This document shows positions 51,531-54,119 of a DNA stretch of 54,119 nt, in pieces. Position 1 is the stretch's first letter, and each line of letters opens with the position of its first letter. Made by a program: the position numbers and the translations under genes. The notes beneath the pieces are model-generated. The model was not told where the DNA came from and did no database searches. It saw nothing but the letters and a program-made list of their open reading frames with translations. This DNA is from an uncultured Pseudomonadota bacterium (GTDB taxonomy: Bacteria; Pseudomonadota; Alphaproteobacteria; RF32; CAG-239), in NCBI GenBank assembly GCA_949290295.1, contig CASERH010000014.1, positions 1 through 54,119 on the forward strand. Reading direction: 5' to 3'.

Positions 51531-52076
51531 CTAATTAATCGCTATCTTGGTCCAGACAAACAACACGTTTCCATCGTTTTTGACACCGGGAACATAAGCC
51601 GCCTGCAGGGCGAATCTCTTGTACTCCACACTGGCCAAAGGAAGCGGCGCCGGCACCGGAAGATAGTACCACTCACTGCGCTGAGTAATTCCCAAAGTAT
51701 AACCTATACCGACTCTAAAGTCCGGGTTGCAGTTCACGAACCAATTCTTCATGAAGGCATAGCCGAAAAATGTTTCCAAGTGTTTGTTGGAATCCTTAAA
51801 GCCCATGGCATAGAGCCCGTGCCAGTTGCCGTTTTCATCAAAACGCGATTTGCCTATGCCAAAACCCCACGGGTTTTCGTTGTATTTATCTATATGTTCT
51901 TGGTCGTAAGTCAGCCGATTGTGCCAGGCATAAACCGGAATATAGGCATCATACTCTTCAGAATCCCAAGTTTTAGCAACATCTGATTTCAGCTGTTGCC
52001 AGTATTCCGCAAATCCGGCCCTTGCCGGTGCGGTGTACAAACAAATGAGTATGCAAATCGTTAGTATTTTTTTCAT
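51531..52076 (-). CDS. pagP: PagP-like lipid A palmitoyltransferase
   Basis: PagP is an outer-membrane barrel enzyme that moves palmitate from phospholipid to lipid A. The 181-residue protein has a signal peptide (cleavage after PARA, residue 20). The PagP active site follows: His52 in VYAWHNRLTYD, Asp95-Ser96 in GFKDSNKHLE, and YNENPWGFGIGKSR. All three catalytic residues are kept. It lies upstream of kdsA on the same strand, separated by a terminator. No Shine-Dalgarno sequence is obvious. Confidence 0.92.
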   Translation of the reverse strand: MKKILTICILICLYTAPARAGFAEYWQQLKSDVAKTWDSEEYDAYIPVYAWHNRLTYDQEHIDKYNENPWGFGIGKSRFDENGNWHGLYAMGFKDSNKHLETFFGYAFMKNWFVNCNPDFRVGIGYTLGITQRSEWYYLPVPAPLPLASVEYKRFALQAAYVPGVKNDGNVLFVWTKIAIN

Positions 52077-52299
52077 GAGGTATGTTTATAAACACAATTA
52101 AACATAATATCAACTTTTTTATTCAACTTATCAAAAATTGTTTAAAACTGCTTTACTCAATTTTAAGTATTACACCTTATAAAATTAAAATCTTCAGGTT
52201 TATTTCAGATTTGTATAATTTAGATGTTGAATATGTGATATTTTCGTTGTCTTGGAAAAAAATATATCTTAGCCTAGGGAAAAATATAAGGATAACAGT

Positions 52300-53022
52300 A
52301 TGAATTCTTTTTTATTGCGCAGATTAGTCCCCTTCTTTGTTGCCGCCGTGGTGATTGAGTTTTTAACCTTTGCCCTTTTGCTGTTGGCCGAGCGTGAGTA
52401 TGTGGACTGGGCTTTTATGCCCATGATTAAGACCGTGGGGGTATTGATTAAAACCACAACAATCTCTTTTCTATATATGATGTTGCCTTATGCCCTCTAT
52501 CTTCTCATTCTTCCTGCAAAATATGTTAATTCTAAATTTGACCGTTTTATAGCAGCGGCGAATTTTAGTATCTTCATCTTCCTTAACCTATTTGAAGAAA
52601 CCATGTCTTTGGTCTTTTGGGAAAAATTCTCTGCTGCTTTTAACTTTATCGCGGTTGAATATCTGATCGATATGCGCGAAATTGCCGATGATATCTCGCA
52701 GAACTATCTCTTTATTGCCTATATTGCCGCGTTAATCATCATCACTTTTCTCATTGTGCGGAGGGCAGAAAAATTTCTGCTTACCTCGGTGCCGTACCCA
52801 CGCTGGTTTAAGCGCACAATCTATACCGCCATTTATGTCTTGTGTTGTGCTTTGATTTATATCAATACTGATGAGCAAGAGCTGGAAATTAATGAAAATT
52901 ACTTCAACAATGAGCTTTCAAAAGATGGAACTTATAGCCTGGTGCGCTCGCTTTGGAAGAGTGACTTAACTTACCAAGACTTTGTTGTCAAAAATAAAGA
53001 CATCCTAACGTCAACAAAATAG
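52300..53022 (+). CDS. Membrane protein resembling only the N-terminal part of LTA-synthase-like sulfatase-fold enzymes
   Basis: This 240-residue protein has about five membrane helices and sequence typical of the membrane region and linker of LTA-synthase/MdoB-like phosphoglycerol transferases: FWEKFSAAFNFIAVEYLIDMRE, then NENYFNNELSKDGTYSLV. In that family the catalytic alkaline-phosphatase-fold domain follows directly; here the frame stops after SDLTYQDFVVKNKDILTSTK. No continuation of a sulfatase domain is seen in the next kilobase. It is either a truncated gene or a stand-alone membrane domain. AAGGATAACAGT precedes ATG at 52300. Confidence 0.7.
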   Translation: MNSFLLRRLVPFFVAAVVIEFLTFALLLLAEREYVDWAFMPMIKTVGVLIKTTTISFLYMMLPYALYLLILPAKYVNSKFDRFIAAANFSIFIFLNLFEETMSLVFWEKFSAAFNFIAVEYLIDMREIADDISQNYLFIAYIAALIIITFLIVRRAEKFLLTSVPYPRWFKRTIYTAIYVLCCALIYINTDEQELEINENYFNNELSKDGTYSLVRSLWKSDLTYQDFVVKNKDILTSTK

Positions 53023-53063
53023 AAGTATTTTTGCAGTTTTTTCTAAAATATACAAAAAACGTC

Positions 53064-53092
53064 TTGACAAAACTTGTTTTTGAGGGTATACC
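53064..53092 (+). promoter_or_regulatory. Strong promoter of structured RNA region A
   Basis: TTGACA (53064-53069), 17-bp spacer, TATACC (53087-53092). Predicted start near 53099, with no coding sequence downstream. Confidence 0.7.
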
Positions 53093-53098
53093 CTGTTT

Positions 53099-53397
53099 AG
53101 TTTGTTAAGTTTTTAGATAGATTGTGTTTTAGTCAGAGGTGTGAGAACAGGGTTCGTGCAGTAAGGAATTCGCTACTCCTCAGTTGGGACTCTCCTTCAT
53201 CTCTGACTTTTTAAGATATAAAAGCCCGGTGGATTCAATGCTTCTTTCGCACCCGGCTTTGGAGAGTGTGTTACCCCCTTCTTTTGATTGCGGTTAACCA
53301 TTCTCCTTCGTAAAAGCACCCTTCGATGCTTTCCTGCTAATTTTTTGTTGTGTGAGGAGAACAACGTTGTGAAACGGTATCTCCTCTTTTTTATTTT
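53099..53397 (+). ncRNA. Candidate structured RNA A
   Basis: About 295 nt between a good promoter and a strong terminator. Visible stems: AGTCAGAG (53131-53138) with CTCTGACT (53201-53208), followed by TTTTT and so perhaps an early end; AAAGCCCGGTG (53221-53231) with CACCCGGCTTT (53250-53260); GGAGAGTG (53261) with CATTCTCC (to 53306), using a G-U pair; AAAGC/GCTTT near 53313-53332; and the terminator GAGGAGA (53354-53360) with TCTCCTC (53380-53386) and a T run. No match to 6S, tmRNA, RNase P or SRP RNA could be made by eye. Confidence 0.5.
53354..53397 (+). terminator. Terminator of structured RNA A
   Basis: A perfect 7-bp stem GAGGAGA/TCTCCTC with an internal ACAACGTTGT palindrome, then TTTTTTATTTTT. 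The T tail is also the start of the first 66-bp repeat. Confidence 0.85.
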
Positions 53398-53416
53398 TAA
53401 ATTCTCTAAAAAATAG

Positions 53417-53445
53417 TTGACAAAATTTCAGAAATGTGTTTTATA
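53417..53445 (+). promoter_or_regulatory. Promoter in first repeat copy
   Basis: TTGACA (53417-53422) with TTTATA 17 bp or TTATAG 18 bp downstream. The identical site in the second copy is 66 bp further on. Confidence 0.55.
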
Positions 53446-53482
53446 GGCCCTCTTTTTTATTTTTAAATTCTCTAAAAAATAG

Positions 53483-53511
53483 TTGACAAAATTTCAGAAA
53501 TGTGTTTTATA
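53483..53511 (+). promoter_or_regulatory. Promoter in second repeat copy
   Basis: TTGACA (53483-53488) with TTTATA/TTATAG around 53506-53512, reading into structured RNA region B. Confidence 0.55.
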
Positions 53512-53943
53512 GGCAGTATTGAAAAATATAAGTATGCCTACAATTATCTTAATAAAGAACCGGGGCAACCTAAAAAACTAACCCCAACTTTAAAACTTCA
53601 ACCCTCGGTTCTTTTTTACATAAAGGTTCTACATTATCGACAGCTTTGTTACAGAAATTATCTTGGGTTAAACTTCAAATCTGCTGCTATGTGGAACCTT
53701 TTCAAAATTTGCCGGGACGGAAACATTCTAACCATAACGCTGCCATTGTATTTTGTATTCGTTTCTGTTCCGGCGCCCTACGGAGCAACCACCGCTTCGG
53801 CTGTAGTTTGGCTCCGAAACTATGCTGAGTAAGGTTTTGGGTTAACCTGCTCGGCACCATAAACTGGTTTCGAACCAGTTCTCAGTTTTCTTTAGCCATA
53901 TTTTGGAGCACCTCATGTCGTGAGACACGGGTGCTCATTTTTG
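53510..53943 (+). ncRNA. Candidate structured RNA region B
   Basis: A chain of stems follows the duplicated promoter. TAGGCA (53510-53515) pairs with TGCCTA (53535-53540). AAAGAACCG/CGGTTCTTT with a T run (53554-53618) is a possible first end. AAAGGTTCTACA (53622-53633) pairs with TGTGGAACCTTT (53690-53701), and GCCGGGACGGAAAC (53711-53724) with GTTTCTGTTCCGGC (53761-53774). CGGAGC/GCTCCG (53781-53816) and AACTGGTT/AACCAGTT (53862-53880) lead to the final terminator GAGCACC/GGTGCTC (53906-53936) with ATTTTTG. Three G-U pairs on the plus strand (one in the 53622 stem, two in the 53711 stem) would be A-C mismatches on the other strand, favouring a plus-strand RNA. It may be one RNA or two. Confidence 0.45.
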
Positions 53944-54000
53944 TAACAAGAAAACTACCGGCTAGGCCGGTAGTTCCAAAGAGCTTACAGCTTTACAGAT

Positions 54001-54068
54001 AAAAAACTCCTTTGCTAAAATAAAGTGACGGTCTGGCAACTGTCTAATAAAAAGCAAAGGAGTTTTTT
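54001..54068 (+). promoter_or_regulatory. RBS-sequestering hairpin upstream of tnpA
   Basis: AAAAAACTCCTTTGCT (54001-54016) pairs perfectly over 16 bp with AGCAAAGGAGTTTTTT (54053-54068). The AAAGGAG ribosome-binding site of tnpA is in the right arm, and the T run could also end transcription. IS200 elements are known to limit transposase translation by such a leader stem. Confidence 0.8.
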
Positions 54069-54069
54069 T

Positions 54070-54119
54070 ATGAACACACATACAATAGCACACACAACAT
54101 GGAATTGTAAATACCATGT
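54070..54119 (+). CDS. tnpA: IS200-type transposase TnpA, first 16 codons
   Basis: ATG at 54070 starts MNTHTIAHTTWNCKYH, matching the N-terminus of IS200-family TnpA, where W-x-C-KYHVVF-PKYRR opens the HUH nuclease domain. The rest lies beyond the window. These are Y1 enzymes that move single-stranded DNA. AAAGGAG is seven bases upstream but buried in a hairpin. Confidence 0.82.
   Translation, partial: MNTHTIAHTTWNCKYH

Larger units (their letters stand above)
53383..53514 (+). repeat. Perfect 66-bp tandem duplication carrying a promoter
   Basis: Copies 53383-53448 and 53449-53514 are identical over 66 bases. Each begins with the T tail of the preceding terminator and contains TTGACA plus an AT-rich -10 region, so the duplication doubles a promoter. 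Confidence 0.97.
53023..54069 (+). other. Kilobase without a convincing gene, rich in promoters and hairpins
   Basis: No protein gene was recognised. The stretch holds a strong promoter (53064), a chain of hairpins ending in a terminator (53354-53397), an exact 66-bp tandem repeat carrying a promoter, a second chain of hairpins (53510-53943), and the leader of an IS200-type element. The short frame at 53500-53832 crosses several stems and resembles no family. Confidence 0.7.
53945..54119 (+). mobile_element. Left end of an IS200/IS605-type insertion sequence (cut by window edge)
   Basis: The subterminal perfect hairpin AACTACCGGC-tag-GCCGGTAGTT (53953-53975) is the kind of structure recognised by Y1 transposases at IS200/IS605 ends. 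A long hairpin then covers the transposase start, followed by the first codons of an IS200-type TnpA. The exact left boundary is uncertain. Confidence 0.75.

Noticed and set aside
52082..52303. 73-codon frame upstream of the LTA-synthase-like gene
   Set aside because: Low-complexity AT-rich sequence, no ribosome-binding site, no family resemblance.
53383..53514. CRISPR array
   Set aside because: Only two contiguous identical 66-bp units without spacers; a tandem duplication.
53500..53832. 110-codon frame in structured region B
   Set aside because: It crosses several stems and a terminator, has no ribosome-binding site and resembles no protein.
53862..53880. tRNA T arm (AACTGGTTTCGAACCAGTT)
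   Set aside because: The stem resembles a T arm but the loop register is off and no acceptor, D or anticodon arms fit.
53099..53943. 6S RNA, tmRNA, RNase P RNA or SRP RNA
   Set aside because: Checked by eye for their conserved sequences (for example the tmRNA tRNA-like ends, the RNase P GAGGAAAGTCC-type core, the SRP GGAAG/AGCAG loop); none was found. A 6S-like closing stem at 53131-53208 is not enough.

Overview
This window looks like chromosomal DNA from a low-GC, uncultured-type alphaproteobacterium, plausibly host/gut-associated (inference). Several neighbourhoods have alphaproteobacterial order: dusB-trkA-hfq-hflX, mlaD next to a DUF2155 gene, and rlpA-dacA-tmk-holB-metG-tatD-MBL hydrolase. 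The cell is Gram-negative: it has genes for Kdo synthesis (kdsA), a PagP-like lipid A palmitoyltransferase, MlaD proteins, a beta-barrel protein, RlpA and a lytic transglycosylase.

Layout. 1-194: 5' end of rpsD (minus, cut by the edge). 408-2770: TPR/methyltransferase and Nudix genes. 2856-4309: outer-membrane barrel and family-5-type uracil-DNA glycosylase. 4271-10605 (minus): an Rnf electron-transport operon, apbE-rseC-rnfB-rnfC-rnfD-rnfG-rnfE-rnfA. ApbE supplies the covalent FMN for RnfD and RnfG. rnfC is broken by an exact 34-bp tandem duplication plus an apparent one-base loss in a C run. 10695-12967: CDP-alcohol phosphatidyltransferase and a DsbD-like thiol reductase. 13018-15772: AsmA-like gene, tRNA-Lys, a small AT-rich insertion flanked by a 75-nt repeat of the tRNA 3' end, and panD. 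15821-21165 (minus): gliding-type (GldA/GldFG) ABC exporter genes with a DUF4340 gene and a PAS histidine kinase. 21312-23179: two MlaD-like proteins and DUF2155. 23185-25393: TrkH and a decayed nuclease-like membrane protein. 25393-34778 (minus): housekeeping and envelope cluster (metG, DHH, MBL, tatD, holB, tmk, dacA, rlpA, mltB-like). 34906-37793: tRNA-Ser, orphan genes, a CoaD-like enzyme with an extra C-terminal domain, and a hemolysin III gene. 37804-42484: lipoprotein, hflX, hfq, trkA, dusB and a small unknown. 42494-46675: a coiled-coil membrane protein of about 1393 residues. 46791-46966: a structured RNA candidate. 46967-52076: parC, recO, kdsA and pagP. 52300-54119: a membrane protein that resembles only the N-terminal part of LTA-synthase-like enzymes, about 0.9 kb of stacked promoters, hairpins and terminators without a convincing gene, and the left end of an IS200-type element cut by the window edge.

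The most unusual parts are the hairpin-rich 53.04-53.95 kb region (including a perfect 66-bp tandem promoter repeat), the structured element at 46.79-46.97 kb, the broken rnfC inside an otherwise intact operon, the extended CoaD-like protein, and the giant coiled-coil protein. All family assignments come from reading the sequence and from memory of the families; no database search was run.
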